Positions 1 to 8,178 of a DNA stretch of 64,000 bases are shown piece after piece; position 1 is the stretch's first letter; each line of letters opens with the position of its first letter. The stretch is from Candidatus Trichofilum aggregatum (GTDB taxonomy: Bacteria; Chloroflexota; Anaerolineae; Promineifilales; Promineifilaceae): the NCBI GenBank assembly GCA_016716885.1, contig JADJUV010000032.1, positions 18,046 through 82,045 of the forward strand. The letters are read 5' to 3'. Both the position numbers and the translations under genes were made by a program. Below the pieces are notes generated by a model that worked only from the letters and a program-made list of their open reading frames with translations, was not told the origin of the DNA and ran no database searches.

Positions 1-1771
1 AGGTGAGGGTCATTCCAGGCGTGGCTGTTACCTCTAAATCAAAGGTCAACGTACCCGTTCCCGATGTCCAAACAACATTCTCGAATTCACTGGCATAGCG
101 CATTTCCGTAAACGTCAACCAATTATCCGCACTCCAGATCGGTACCCCATTGGCTTGTGCATAAGCCATTGTCCCTTCGGCCCACTCAAGCCCGTCACCC
201 TGGCTAGAATAGTCTAAATGGAACTGTGTTGTGAGAGAGGCGTAATCTCCGGCCAAACTGTCAGCGATAAGCTGTTGTGAAACGGCTATGGCTTGTACAT
301 ACGTTAAATTCATCCAACCTACGCCTGCCCCATTTATCATATGTTCATCAACCAATTGTGTGGCTTGTTGATAAGTATCTAAAATTGTGCCATCTTGTTT
401 TACATACTTCATCGGCAAACCACTGCCGTTGATATACCCCATCGGCCAGGTTAAGTCTGGTTTTTGTAGCCAACCACCATAATGATAAACATCGGTGAAC
501 ATGTGAACGTTGTAATTAAGCATCGCATGTTCAGCAATATCGGCCCAGCCTAACCATTCAACACGATGATTGCGGATGGTGCGGCCGCGTTCTACCGTTC
601 CGTATTGAAAACCCCACCATTCAACGATACAGAAATACCGTGCTATCAAGTTACCACACCAGTCTGGTCCCGGATGACCATTCATGTCATGTCCAGCGGC
701 TCGCATCGTTGCCAAATAGTCAACCTGATTGGGAAAACCCGGTATTTCGGTTTGAGAAATATAAAAACTGATGGTTCCACCGTAACTCTCTACACTGTTT
801 AGTAAGTCTGTATACAGCGCCGTCGCTTGTCCATGACTATCTCCGGTGAGGATCAACATCGTTTTCGCTTCTTCAGGAAAATACCATAGTTGGGGCAACG
901 GCATATTAAAGCCAACCAAATGACGCACCAAACGCGCAAAGAACCGTTGTTGTTCATCGGCTTGGGGCACAGGAATTCGCTCTCGATCTACCCAGGGATT
1001 TCCACCACCAATTGTCTGGTACAGATCAATAGTGCGTAGAACACCGTCACTATCCGTATCTACATTGGCATTCGCTGGATTGCCCTGGCGGGTATAAATC
1101 ACGTTGCGAGATAAGTCGTAGGCAAAGGCCACTGCCTGCCCACCGGAGCCAGCCACAACGGCTGGATAGGATGTGGGAGTTGTGAGGTTACTATACAACT
1201 GAGCCAGGGTAATGGCTCCCCCGGTCAGGCTATATTGATCCGCATCGCCGTGGATTTGTAATGTCTGTGTGACCAAGCCTGTGCCGGGTGGGATACTGCC
1301 AACGGTCAGGGTCATGGTGTCACTTATTTTCAAGAAGCCATCGGTTAAAGGGGCACCGATGCTATTAATGCCAAATAGGTTAGCAATGTCGCTATCGGGG
1401 CGCATGGCAATCAGCCGACCTCCGTTATTGACATAATCGGTTAACAAAGTCGCTTCACCGACCGTTAAAGCCGTTTCCGCCAGGATGACCAGTTCATAGC
1501 CGTCTAAAAGAGGGGCGCTCATGGTGCTGATGTCTTCCATGTTATAGGTGTTGAGACCCTCGGCGCGCATGATCTCGCCCAGATACTCACCAAAGGGGTT
1601 GGCACTGGCGCCGTTGACAATGATGAGGATGGGGGATGTCCCGGCGGCCCCCACGGGGAGCCAGGTGAATCCAAAAATAGCCAGGCACAACACGACCAGG
1701 AGTAGTTGGGCACCAAACAGGTAGGTAAGTGGATTGGAAGTCCAGGAAAAGAATGGTTTAGTTTTTGTCAT
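1..1771 (-). CDS. Secreted protein, GATase-like plus polysaccharide-deacetylase-like domains (3' end outside window)
   Basis: The frame is open from the ATG at 1771 to the window edge, about 590 codons without a stop, so the C-terminus is missing. Residues 12-42 form a hydrophobic signal or anchor segment. Residues 45-150 (SPILIIVN, then DGYELVILAE and GGRLIAMRPD) resemble the flavodoxin/GATase-like fold often found in surface proteins. From about residue 300 there is a deacetylase-like region: MLILTGDSHG resembles the first catalytic strand, and AAGHDMNGHPGPDW resembles the zinc-binding His motif of NodB-type polysaccharide deacetylases. Role in extracellular glycan processing is inferred. 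No strong ribosome binding site is seen. It is divergent from the next gene across 276 bp of non-coding DNA in which I recognise no element. Confidence 0.7.
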   Translation of the reverse strand, partial: MTKTKPFFSWTSNPLTYLFGAQLLLVVLCLAIFGFTWLPVGAAGTSPILIIVNGASANPFGEYLGEIMRAEGLNTYNMEDISTMSAPLLDGYELVILAETALTVGEATLLTDYVNNGGRLIAMRPDSDIANLFGINSIGAPLTDGFLKISDTMTLTVGSIPPGTGLVTQTLQIHGDADQYSLTGGAITLAQLYSNLTTPTSYPAVVAGSGGQAVAFAYDLSRNVIYTRQGNPANANVDTDSDGVLRTIDLYQTIGGGNPWVDRERIPVPQADEQQRFFARLVRHLVGFNMPLPQLWYFPEEAKTMLILTGDSHGQATALYTDLLNSVESYGGTISFYISQTEIPGFPNQVDYLATMRAAGHDMNGHPGPDWCGNLIARYFCIVEWWGFQYGTVERGRTIRNHRVEWLGWADIAEHAMLNYNVHMFTDVYHYGGWLQKPDLTWPMGYINGSGLPMKYVKQDGTILDTYQQATQLVDEHMINGAGVGWMNLTYVQAIAVSQQLIADSLAGDYASLTTQFHLDYSSQGDGLEWAEGTMAYAQANGVPIWSADNWLTFTEMRYASEFENVVWTSGTGTLTFDLEVTATPGMTLT

Positions 1772-2047
1772 AATATGAAATTCGCTTGCATGGGTAATGC
1801 ATCTGGTTAAACTCTGGTAAACACACCAGAATTAAGCACAGATGGAATGAAGCGGGTTTTGCCGACAAGAATGCGGTTGGTGGCAAGCCCCCAGAACAGA
1901 CGTAACCCGGCGATTGGGAAATTATTATAGCCCACTACACTTAAGAAGGAACTTGCGTCTTTATTGTAATCTGGTTAGGGTGGAGAAGGCTAAGGTTCTT
2001 CCTTGGGTCATGGATGTTAACCCTGATGGGGTAAGGAGATTGTTTGT

Positions 2048-3703
2048 ATGAAGCAGTTTATGCGTTTTGGAAGTGGGTTGGTCATTGTTTTGGTGTTGGG
2101 GGTTTTGTTGCTGTGGGGCCTGCGGCCGCAACTGGTTACCAGCCAGTTCGCTCTCACACCAGAAACATACATGCCCGTCGTCCTAAGTGCCGTCCAACCG
2201 ACACCCACTTTTACTCCTACCCACACACCTACCACCACTCCCCCCTTTACGGCTACCCCTACGCCCACCATAACCCATACACCAACAGGTTCACTCCCTG
2301 CACCAACAGCTACATTCACCCCCACATCTACCCCGACGCACACACCAACCGCAACCACAGGCTCACCGGTGAGTGTGCTAGAGCCGTTTGAATCTTCTGA
2401 AGCGAATTGGGTTGTTTCACGAGATAGTTCAGGGAGTGGCACGGTCACGCGCTCCAATACGTTCGCGGCCGCGGGGACTTATTCCGCTCGTCTCAACACC
2501 ACCAGTGGCGGTAGTGCCAGTGTGCGGGCCAACTTCTCCGCCCCCACCGGAACCTGGGGCGAACATCCCGGCGTCTGGCATTGGCAATGGTCGCAGGTTT
2601 ATTTACCCGCCGCCACTGTGGCTCAGTTGGGAGCCAGCGAATACCTTACCATTGCCGGGTTCTGGTCTAACGGCAACAACAATCGCGGCTGGTATTTACG
2701 GGTACGACAAGGCGGCCAAATGTACGCTTACGGTTTTAACCCCAGTGGCAATCCCGTTGAGTTTCGTCTCTACGGCACATTCCCCACCGACCAATGGGTC
2801 AACCTGGAAATGGGTCTGCACAGCCAAAATGGCCCTGGGGTCAAACGAGCCTTTTCTTTCCTCATTAACGGTAATTTCTACGGTTGGTACCACCAGGGCA
2901 ACATGAGTGGCGAAACCTTTGACCGGATGGCTATGGGCATTCTTTCTACCAACAGCACCGATGCCCTGAATGTCTACGTTGACCAGTGGCGTGTCCTCAC
3001 CATCAACCAGGTTCCTGGTGGCCCAGATAACCGCTCCACCGCCAATGTACAAGAGCAGGATTATCGCACCCAGTCAGGCATCCAGTGGCAAATAGATTGG
3101 TCTACCTGGGAATGGGATTTGCGCCACCATGCTACTCATGGCCTTTATTCAGCGAACAACCGCCTGCAAAGCGGCCGCAACCTGGACAAAATGCCCAACC
3201 TGAATAGCGGCTGGGGCGAAATTGAAATTGGTTGGCCCAATGGCACACCCTCAGGTAATCCCAATAGCTATTTTGGCCCCATGATTGGCTTCCGCAAAGA
3301 TATTGCCCTGGAAGAAAACCTGGAAATAATTCCTGTTGGGCAGGGCAACGGACAGGTCAATCTGGTATTTGAGGCCTGGGTGAATGGTGGCCCCATCATT
3401 CTGGCCCAGTGGCCCATGCCCTTAGCCTCAATCGGTGGTGGCTCCCACATCCCTGAACCAGGAGATATTATTCGGGTGCGTTGGGAACAGCTAAGCGGGA
3501 ATCAATTGAACGTCAAAGCCAGTTACTATGATGCCAGTACCGCCACCTGGCACACTGATGTGATCAATCACACCGTTAATCTGACCAATATCGGCGGCAT
3601 CAACTTCACCGATGGCTGGCACACCGCTTCATCTATCACCATTGACAGTAACAGTTACTCTATTCGCCGTTATAAAGTGGGCACATTAGCCACCTACCCA
3701 TAA
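2048..3703 (+). CDS. Secreted beta-sandwich (lectin/glycanase-like) protein with Thr/Pro linker
   Basis: 551 residues. The start is supported by a TAAGGAG ribosome site nine bases upstream. Residues 5-28 are a signal peptide or anchor. Residues 50-108 are a low-complexity Thr/Pro linker (TPTFTPTHTPTTTP type) that would hold the rest away from the cell. Residues 115-320 are Trp/Gly-rich with alternating beta strands (GVWHWQWSQVYLP, NNRGWYLRVRQGGQMYAYG), consistent with a concanavalin-like jelly roll as in polysaccharide lyases and LamG domains. A second beta-rich domain covers about 330-551. I cannot assign catalytic residues. It may bind or cleave polysaccharide; a purely adhesive role is equally possible. 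Confidence 0.75.
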   Translation: MKQFMRFGSGLVIVLVLGVLLLWGLRPQLVTSQFALTPETYMPVVLSAVQPTPTFTPTHTPTTTPPFTATPTPTITHTPTGSLPAPTATFTPTSTPTHTPTATTGSPVSVLEPFESSEANWVVSRDSSGSGTVTRSNTFAAAGTYSARLNTTSGGSASVRANFSAPTGTWGEHPGVWHWQWSQVYLPAATVAQLGASEYLTIAGFWSNGNNNRGWYLRVRQGGQMYAYGFNPSGNPVEFRLYGTFPTDQWVNLEMGLHSQNGPGVKRAFSFLINGNFYGWYHQGNMSGETFDRMAMGILSTNSTDALNVYVDQWRVLTINQVPGGPDNRSTANVQEQDYRTQSGIQWQIDWSTWEWDLRHHATHGLYSANNRLQSGRNLDKMPNLNSGWGEIEIGWPNGTPSGNPNSYFGPMIGFRKDIALEENLEIIPVGQGNGQVNLVFEAWVNGGPIILAQWPMPLASIGGGSHIPEPGDIIRVRWEQLSGNQLNVKASYYDASTATWHTDVINHTVNLTNIGGINFTDGWHTASSITIDSNSYSIRRYKVGTLATYP

Positions 3704-3736
3704 AATAGGGATGGATGGGGTAAACAGGGATCTGGA

Positions 3737-3803
3737 CATCGGCGTTTTTTGTTCCATCCTCTGGAGACTAAGAGATTGAGAGACTGAGAGATTAAAAGAT
3801 TCC
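3737..3803 (+). repeat. Dispersed repeat, copy 1 (partner at 39986)
   Basis: The segment with GGCGTTTTTTG, then CTCTGGAGACTAAGAG and iterated GAGATT words, matches the reverse complement of 39986-40047 over about 65 bp. Both copies lie just downstream of a gene for a surface protein. Confidence 0.6.
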
Positions 3804-3813
3804 CAGAAGGCAG

Positions 3814-3860
3814 GTGGAGACTTTCATTGGAGAGACTCGACTGGCTAAAGCCTCGACTCC
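3814..3860 (+). repeat. Dispersed GTGGAGACTTT...CTCGACTCC repeat, copy 1
   Basis: About 47 bp sharing GTGGAGACTTT, GACTGGCTAAAGCC and TCGACTCC with two copies at 8034 and 8106. It is intergenic and has partial internal dyad symmetry. Confidence 0.65.
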
Positions 3861-3927
3861 TTCTTCACCCCGTCCGATCCGGTAGAACCTATTTTCAGGG
3901 CGGTCTGTTCATTATCTTGGAGTGCCT

Positions 3928-4641
3928 ATGTTATATCCGGCTGATTTTTTTGATCTGAGTGATCCTCTGGTGGCGGAGTTGTTTGCGGATTGTCACTATG
4001 TGTGGGACATCATACCCCGACTGGAAGAGCACATGACCCGGCTAGTGGGGCCTGGTCGCATGGTTCGCGGTAAGGTCATGGAAGGGGCATTTGTGGGTTC
4101 GCGGCTCATATTTATCGGCGAAGGCGCACGTATTGAGCCGGGCGCGTTTGTGCAAGGGCCAGCTTATATTGGGCCAGGGGCTATTGTCAAACATGGGGCA
4201 TTTGTGCGGGAAAATGTGATTATGCTTCCCGGTAGCATCTTGGGTCATGCCAGCGAAGCCAAGAATGCCCTTTTTCTGCCCAACGCCCACGCGCCTCATT
4301 TTGCTTATGTGGGGGATAGCGTCCTGGGGCATGATGTCAATTTGGGGGCCGGAACGAAGCTCAGCAACCTGGGCATGATGAGCCAAAAGGACCCGGAGAC
4401 GGGTAAACGTCCCACCATAAAAATTAGGGCTAATGGGTCAGTTTATGACACAGGTCTGACGAAGCTGGGGGCGATTTTGGGCGATGGGGCGCAAACGGGC
4501 TGTAACTCGGTGCTGAATCCGGGTTGCCTGGTGGGGAAACGGACGCTGGTGTATGCCAATGTGGCCTTGCGGAAGGGGTATTACCCGCCTGACTCGATTG
4601 TGAAGTTGCGGCAGGAGACAGAAATCACCAGTCGTTACTAA
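3928..4641 (+). CDS. Left-handed beta-helix (hexapeptide) sugar-nucleotide/acyltransferase-like protein
   Basis: 237 residues from the ATG at 3928, which has a well placed GGAG five bases upstream; an in-frame GTG six bases earlier is less likely. From about residue 45 the protein has hexapeptide-type repeats (IGEGARIEPGAFVQGPAYIGPGAIVKHGAFVREN), a loop at about 110-165, then a second set of turns ending in NPGCLVGKRTLVYANVALRKGYYPPDS. This is the GlmU C-terminal / UDP-N-acetylglucosamine acyltransferase fold. There is no nucleotidyltransferase domain, so it is a stand-alone beta-helix. The exact acceptor is unknown. Confidence 0.75.
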   Translation: MLYPADFFDLSDPLVAELFADCHYVWDIIPRLEEHMTRLVGPGRMVRGKVMEGAFVGSRLIFIGEGARIEPGAFVQGPAYIGPGAIVKHGAFVRENVIMLPGSILGHASEAKNALFLPNAHAPHFAYVGDSVLGHDVNLGAGTKLSNLGMMSQKDPETGKRPTIKIRANGSVYDTGLTKLGAILGDGAQTGCNSVLNPGCLVGKRTLVYANVALRKGYYPPDSIVKLRQETEITSRY

Positions 4642-4648
4642 CCCTCTT

Positions 4649-4760
4649 CTGTTCGTAGTAACGGCTTTAGCCGGGTTGGCCCGCTAATGCGGTCACTACA
4701 AACGAGGGAGCGGTCACTACAAACGAGGGAGCGGGCACTACAAACTGGGGAGCGGGTGGG
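4649..4760 (+). repeat. Degenerate GTAGTGACCGC-family repeat with tandem units
   Basis: It begins with a variant of the inverted repeat seen at 34233, 42476, 42794 and 48187 (GTTCGTAGTAACGGCTTTAG, then GCGGTCACTAC). It continues with three near-identical units of about 21 bp containing CACTACAAAC and a GGGAGCGG stretch. It separates two convergent genes. Confidence 0.6.
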
Positions 4761-4764
4761 GTCG

Positions 4765-5919
4765 TTACCGGGAGCCTCTGCGGCCGCTACGTCTTAGCTC
4801 TGTGGACGAAATATCTACCCGGAAATGGTCGGCCGGGATGTAGGCGAACAAGTCGGCAAAGGCCAGAGGTACGGGCAAGTGGCTGGCATCTTGGAACCGG
4901 CCTTCATTGTTCCGTCGCCCAGCCACCAAAAAACGACAGCCCTGGAGACGAATGGTTTCCAGGGCTGTTGTCATTTCGGCTACGCTGTTGTGGTAGTAGC
5001 GGGGTTGCAAAATGCGTTCGGCGGTGTCATAACCGACCACAAACGTGGCTCCAGGGAAGCATTGGGCTTTTTCCAGGAAGGTGGGGGCGTTGCTGGCGAT
5101 AATCGGCCAGCGTCCAGCAAATTGGGCCAGCCGATCCAGCACCATGGTGGGTTCCAGGGGCGGCTTGTCTACGTTTTGGGCCGACAGTTCAAAAGCGACG
5201 GGACGGTTTAGCACGCCGCTGGCGACACGGGCCAATCCCAGATGGCCGTCGTGCAGGGGGTAGAAGGAGCCGGGCAAGATGAGCAAGGGGGTGGGGCCAT
5301 TTTCTTGCACCTGACCTTCGTCGGTGAGGGCGAAGTAGTGAATTTCATGTTGGTGCAGTTTCGCGGCCGCGATGGTTAAGTCCCGCTCCTCTATCTCCAG
5401 GTTATCCCCCTTGACAAAAGGCACATCCAACTGCACATCCAGGCCAAAGGCGTGAGCCAGGGCATTCAGCATCACCCGGCTGACTATATCCTCTTCCCCA
5501 GCCCGATCCCGCGCCCCTTTACACAAAATGAGATTGTAAGCCCGCACCCGCTCCGTTTGCCAGGTGGCGATGTGGGCACGGTGCTGTCCCCGTTTGGGGC
5601 GGTCGGTGATGATGGTGGCGGTGCAGGAGAGACCCATGACCCGTTCGTCGGGTTGGCCTAACCAGCGGGCACGCGTGAAAGCCCGTCCGGCCATGAGGCG
5701 AGCCACCTCGGGGGAGACATATTGGCGGGGAATCTGGCCCAGAAATTCGTTGGACGCGGCCGCGTCATACGGCACGAGCGCTTCGATAAGGGTACGGCTG
5801 GCCCCGGCGACACCCAAAAGCCAGGAGAGGGCCTGTGCTCCGGCTCCGGCAGTCACCATAACCAGCCGGGTCGGATAATCGTGAATTGTTTTGACAAAAG
5901 AGATAGCGGCTTCATCCAT
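4765..5919 (-). CDS. PncC/CinA-C-like and NMN-adenylyltransferase-like fusion
   Basis: 384 residues from the ATG at 5919; a TTG two codons earlier is less likely. The N-terminal 160 residues resemble the CinA C-terminal (PncC, NMN deamidase) domain: LVMVTAGAGAQALSWLLGVAGAS and PYDAAASNEFLG. The C-terminal part has the signatures of NadD-type adenylyltransferases: GSFYPLHDGHLGLAR (an HxGH box) and, near the end, DISSTELRRSG (the ISSTxLR box). Known family roles suggest handling of NMN or nicotinate mononucleotide in NAD metabolism, with both steps in one chain; substrate specificity is not proved. Only 24 bp separate it from the upstream hydrolase gene on the same strand, so the two are probably co-transcribed. 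Confidence 0.75.
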   Translation of the reverse strand: MDEAAISFVKTIHDYPTRLVMVTAGAGAQALSWLLGVAGASRTLIEALVPYDAAASNEFLGQIPRQYVSPEVARLMAGRAFTRARWLGQPDERVMGLSCTATIITDRPKRGQHRAHIATWQTERVRAYNLILCKGARDRAGEEDIVSRVMLNALAHAFGLDVQLDVPFVKGDNLEIEERDLTIAAAKLHQHEIHYFALTDEGQVQENGPTPLLILPGSFYPLHDGHLGLARVASGVLNRPVAFELSAQNVDKPPLEPTMVLDRLAQFAGRWPIIASNAPTFLEKAQCFPGATFVVGYDTAERILQPRYYHNSVAEMTTALETIRLQGCRFLVAGRRNNEGRFQDASHLPVPLAFADLFAYIPADHFRVDISSTELRRSGRRGSR

Positions 5920-5943
5920 GAGCAAAATTTTAGCACCAGCCCC

Positions 5944-6786
5944 TTACAAACCAAACTTTTGCCCGGTGGTGGCCAGCGTAACGTGCGCGGCCGCGATCAC
6001 CTCTCGCGCCGCACTGCCTTCATCCAACAGGGGGTTGGTGTGGTTGAGATGGGTCAGGACGATTTGTTTCTCTATCCCGGCAACAAATTCTAGCGTTTCC
6101 GTGACCAGGGGATGGGCGACGGGTGGCCGACCGCCCAGTTCGTCCAGGCTGAAAAATGAGGCATCGAGCAAGGCCACATCGGCCTGGGACACTGTTTCTC
6201 GGGCCAACGGCCAATCTGACCAGCGATCAATGTCGGGCAGGTAGAGCAATGACCGCTCTGGGCCACGGATGAGAAAAGCGAGTGTGCCGGTTTGGGCTTC
6301 ATCCCGGTGGGGAACGAGGATGGGGGTGAGGGTGAGGCCGGGGGCGAGGGGGACGGGGCGAGGGGGCGAGAGGGGGACGGGGTGACAAGAGGTGAGGAGC
6401 GGGGTAAGGAGTTGTTCATTCCAGAGCAGGTCGAGCATGGCTTGGGTGCCATAGATGGGTACGTCCTGGATGAACATGCCTTCCGGGCCAAGTTGGTTGA
6501 GGCCACCGACGTGTCCCATGTGGGCGTGGGTGAGGAAGATGCCATCCGGCGGCCGCAACCGTTCCGGCCTTTGCGGGTGTGGGCCGAGCCAATCAGCCAG
6601 CAGGTTCAATTGGTAGCGTACATCGGGCGTCACATCCACCAGCCACACCTTTGCCGGGGAAGGTCGAGTATCTACGATGGCGATGGCGGCGGCGTATTGG
6701 GCGAGTGAAGGGTTGCGGTACGCGGCCGCGCACCGCACACACCGGCAGCCCACATGGGGCAGCCCGGCATCCTGCATAATGCCCAA
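5944..6786 (-). CDS. PqqB-like metallo-beta-lactamase-fold hydrolase
   Basis: About 280 residues. It has the PqqB-type Cys motif near the N-terminus (GCRCVRCAAA), the metal-binding motif FLTHAHMGHVGG, a later VPHRDE, LLYLPDIDRW, and HLNHTNPLLDE near the C-terminus. PqqB homologues are MBL-fold enzymes; no other PQQ gene is nearby, so a role in PQQ synthesis is not supported. The start is uncertain: homology-like sequence (VFVQVLGIMQDAGLPH) extends upstream of the TTG at 6786 with no ATG or GTG in frame, while an ATG at 6829 lies in another frame. A small indel near 6787 or an unusual start codon is possible. Confidence 0.75.
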   Translation of the reverse strand: MGIMQDAGLPHVGCRCVRCAAAYRNPSLAQYAAAIAIVDTRPSPAKVWLVDVTPDVRYQLNLLADWLGPHPQRPERLRPPDGIFLTHAHMGHVGGLNQLGPEGMFIQDVPIYGTQAMLDLLWNEQLLTPLLTSCHPVPLSPPRPVPLAPGLTLTPILVPHRDEAQTGTLAFLIRGPERSLLYLPDIDRWSDWPLARETVSQADVALLDASFFSLDELGGRPPVAHPLVTETLEFVAGIEKQIVLTHLNHTNPLLDEGSAAREVIAAAHVTLATTGQKFGL

Positions 6787-6962
6787 AACCTGGACGAAGA
6801 CAGCGGGTTGAGGTGGGAGTGAAAGACATGGTTGCGTGTTCCGTGTTGCGTGTTATAACCCAAAAGCAAAGGTTTACATGCCTGGGATTGCCAGATAATA
6901 TTACAGACAAAAGGTAACGTGACAATCACCCTCTAAACCATTCATCACAATCAGAGCTAAAT

Positions 6963-7472
6963 ATGCCATCCTCAACCTCGGAAAAAGCTGATATTTTGAG
7001 AGAGATTAGTCAGGTCTTGCTCAAAGACGATTTGGCAAAAGACCTTGCTCGTGTGAACTACCCTTTCCAATTTCAGAAGAAAAAATCTCGACAAATCACA
7101 TTGCTTCAATCCCTCAAACTCTTTTTGCGCGATGGTTTTATTGATCGTTATTCTGGTCATAAACTTATTTTCCCTGGCTTATTACGACTGTTATCAAAAA
7201 GTATGCCTGAAGAATTTCCGTATCACCGAAATTGGAAAATGAACGAATGCCATATCGCTTATTACGAACTATGCCCTACGGTTGACCATGTAATACCCAT
7301 TACGCGGTGGTGAAGATGTTGAAACTGGGTAACACACTGCTCAAGAAATTCAGCTAAAGCATATTGGACATTAGAGGAACTCGGCTGGCAACTTGTTCCA
7401 CCTGGCAATTTGAGTGATTGGGATGGCTTGATGCAGTTGTATATTGAACTGGTTGAATCTCAACCAATATGA
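6963..7472 (+). pseudogene. Decayed HNH-endonuclease-like gene
   Basis: An open stretch of 116 codons ends in CPTVDHVIPITRW, a zinc-finger/HNH-like Asp-His motif, and then meets a stop. The following bases still encode a protein-like tail in shifted frames: GGEDVET, then NWVTHCSRNSAKAYW, EELGWQLVPPGNLSDW and a stop at 7470-7472. At least two indels are needed to rejoin it. It is AT-richer than its neighbours and carries no GCGGCCGC octamer, suggesting acquisition. Nuclease function is inferred from the VDHVIP motif only. Confidence 0.6.
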
Positions 7473-8026
7473 CAATACTTTGGTGCTTTTTATCGATTCT
7501 CAAAGAGTTTTCAGAAATTGGCAGTTGGGGTCCCCAAAAGGATTTGGCGGGTGGGGTGGAGGTGATTCGGGCGTTGGTGGCGGGGGTGACGGCTGAGGAA
7601 GCGCGGCCGCGGCCTGCCCCGGAAGCGTGGTCTATTCTGGAAGTCATCTGCCATCTTGGCGACGTGGAACGTGAGGATTTTCGGCAACGGCTGAACATCA
7701 TCCTGAATCGGTCTGACGAAAAGTTTCCCGTCATTGATCCGGAAAGCTGGATCATAGGACGCCAATACAATGAGCGCGATCTGACCGAGATGGTGGACAA
7801 GTTTGTCGCAGAACGGGCGCAATCGCTGGCCTGGCTCAAGGGGTTATCAGAGCCAGACTGGGAAACGGAATATGCCGATGAGTATGGGACGATGAAAGCA
7901 GGCGAGCTGTTGGCGGCCTGGGTAGCCCATGACAACTTACACATGCGGCAACTGGTGGAACTGCGCCGTGCCCGACTGGTGAACTTGACGGCTCCGTATG
8001 ATGTGAGCTACGCCGGGGAGTGGTGA
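7469..8026 (+). CDS. DinB-like four-helix-bundle protein
   Basis: 185 residues. Residues 35-175 match the DinB/YfiT superfamily: RPRPAPEAWSILEVICHLGDVER carries the first His, and AAWVAHDNLHMRQLVEL carries the second and third metal-site His. Family members are metal-binding and include thiol-transfer and hydrolase proteins; substrate unknown. The first 30 residues (MTILWCFLSILKEF) look unlike the family and the ATG overlaps the stop of the decayed gene upstream, with no clear ribosome site. The native start may have been lost or may lie further in. Confidence 0.75.
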   Translation: MTILWCFLSILKEFSEIGSWGPQKDLAGGVEVIRALVAGVTAEEARPRPAPEAWSILEVICHLGDVEREDFRQRLNIILNRSDEKFPVIDPESWIIGRQYNERDLTEMVDKFVAERAQSLAWLKGLSEPDWETEYADEYGTMKAGELLAAWVAHDNLHMRQLVELRRARLVNLTAPYDVSYAGEW

Positions 8027-8033
8027 ATCAGGC

Positions 8034-8079
8034 GTGGAGACTTTGTCGGAAAGCCTCGACCGGCTAAAGCCTCGATTCC
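8034..8079 (+). repeat. Dispersed GTGGAGACTTT repeat, copy 2
   Basis: Same family as 3814-3860: GTGGAGACTTTG, then GCCTCGACCGGCTAAAGCC. It starts a few bases after the DinB-like gene. Confidence 0.65.
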
Positions 8080-8105
8080 TTAGGACTCGACGGGGTGAAT
8101 CAGGA

Positions 8106-8152
8106 GTGGAGACTTTAGTTGGAAAGCCTCGACCGGCTAAAGCCTCGACTCC
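8106..8152 (+). repeat. Dispersed GTGGAGACTTT repeat, copy 3
   Basis: A direct repeat of the preceding element. Each copy is preceded by GGTGAATCAGG. The pair fills the gap between two convergent genes. Confidence 0.65.
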
Positions 8153-8178
8153 TCCGATAAACCCGGCAGAGCCATAAA

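Noticed and set aside
1772..2047. Riboswitch upstream of the beta-sandwich gene
   Set aside because: A GGCAAGCC-like stretch drew attention, but I could not form any known aptamer consensus.
2388..3052. Open frames opposite or across the beta-sandwich gene
   Set aside because: They overlap a well-supported secreted protein with a ribosome site and have no family-like sequence.
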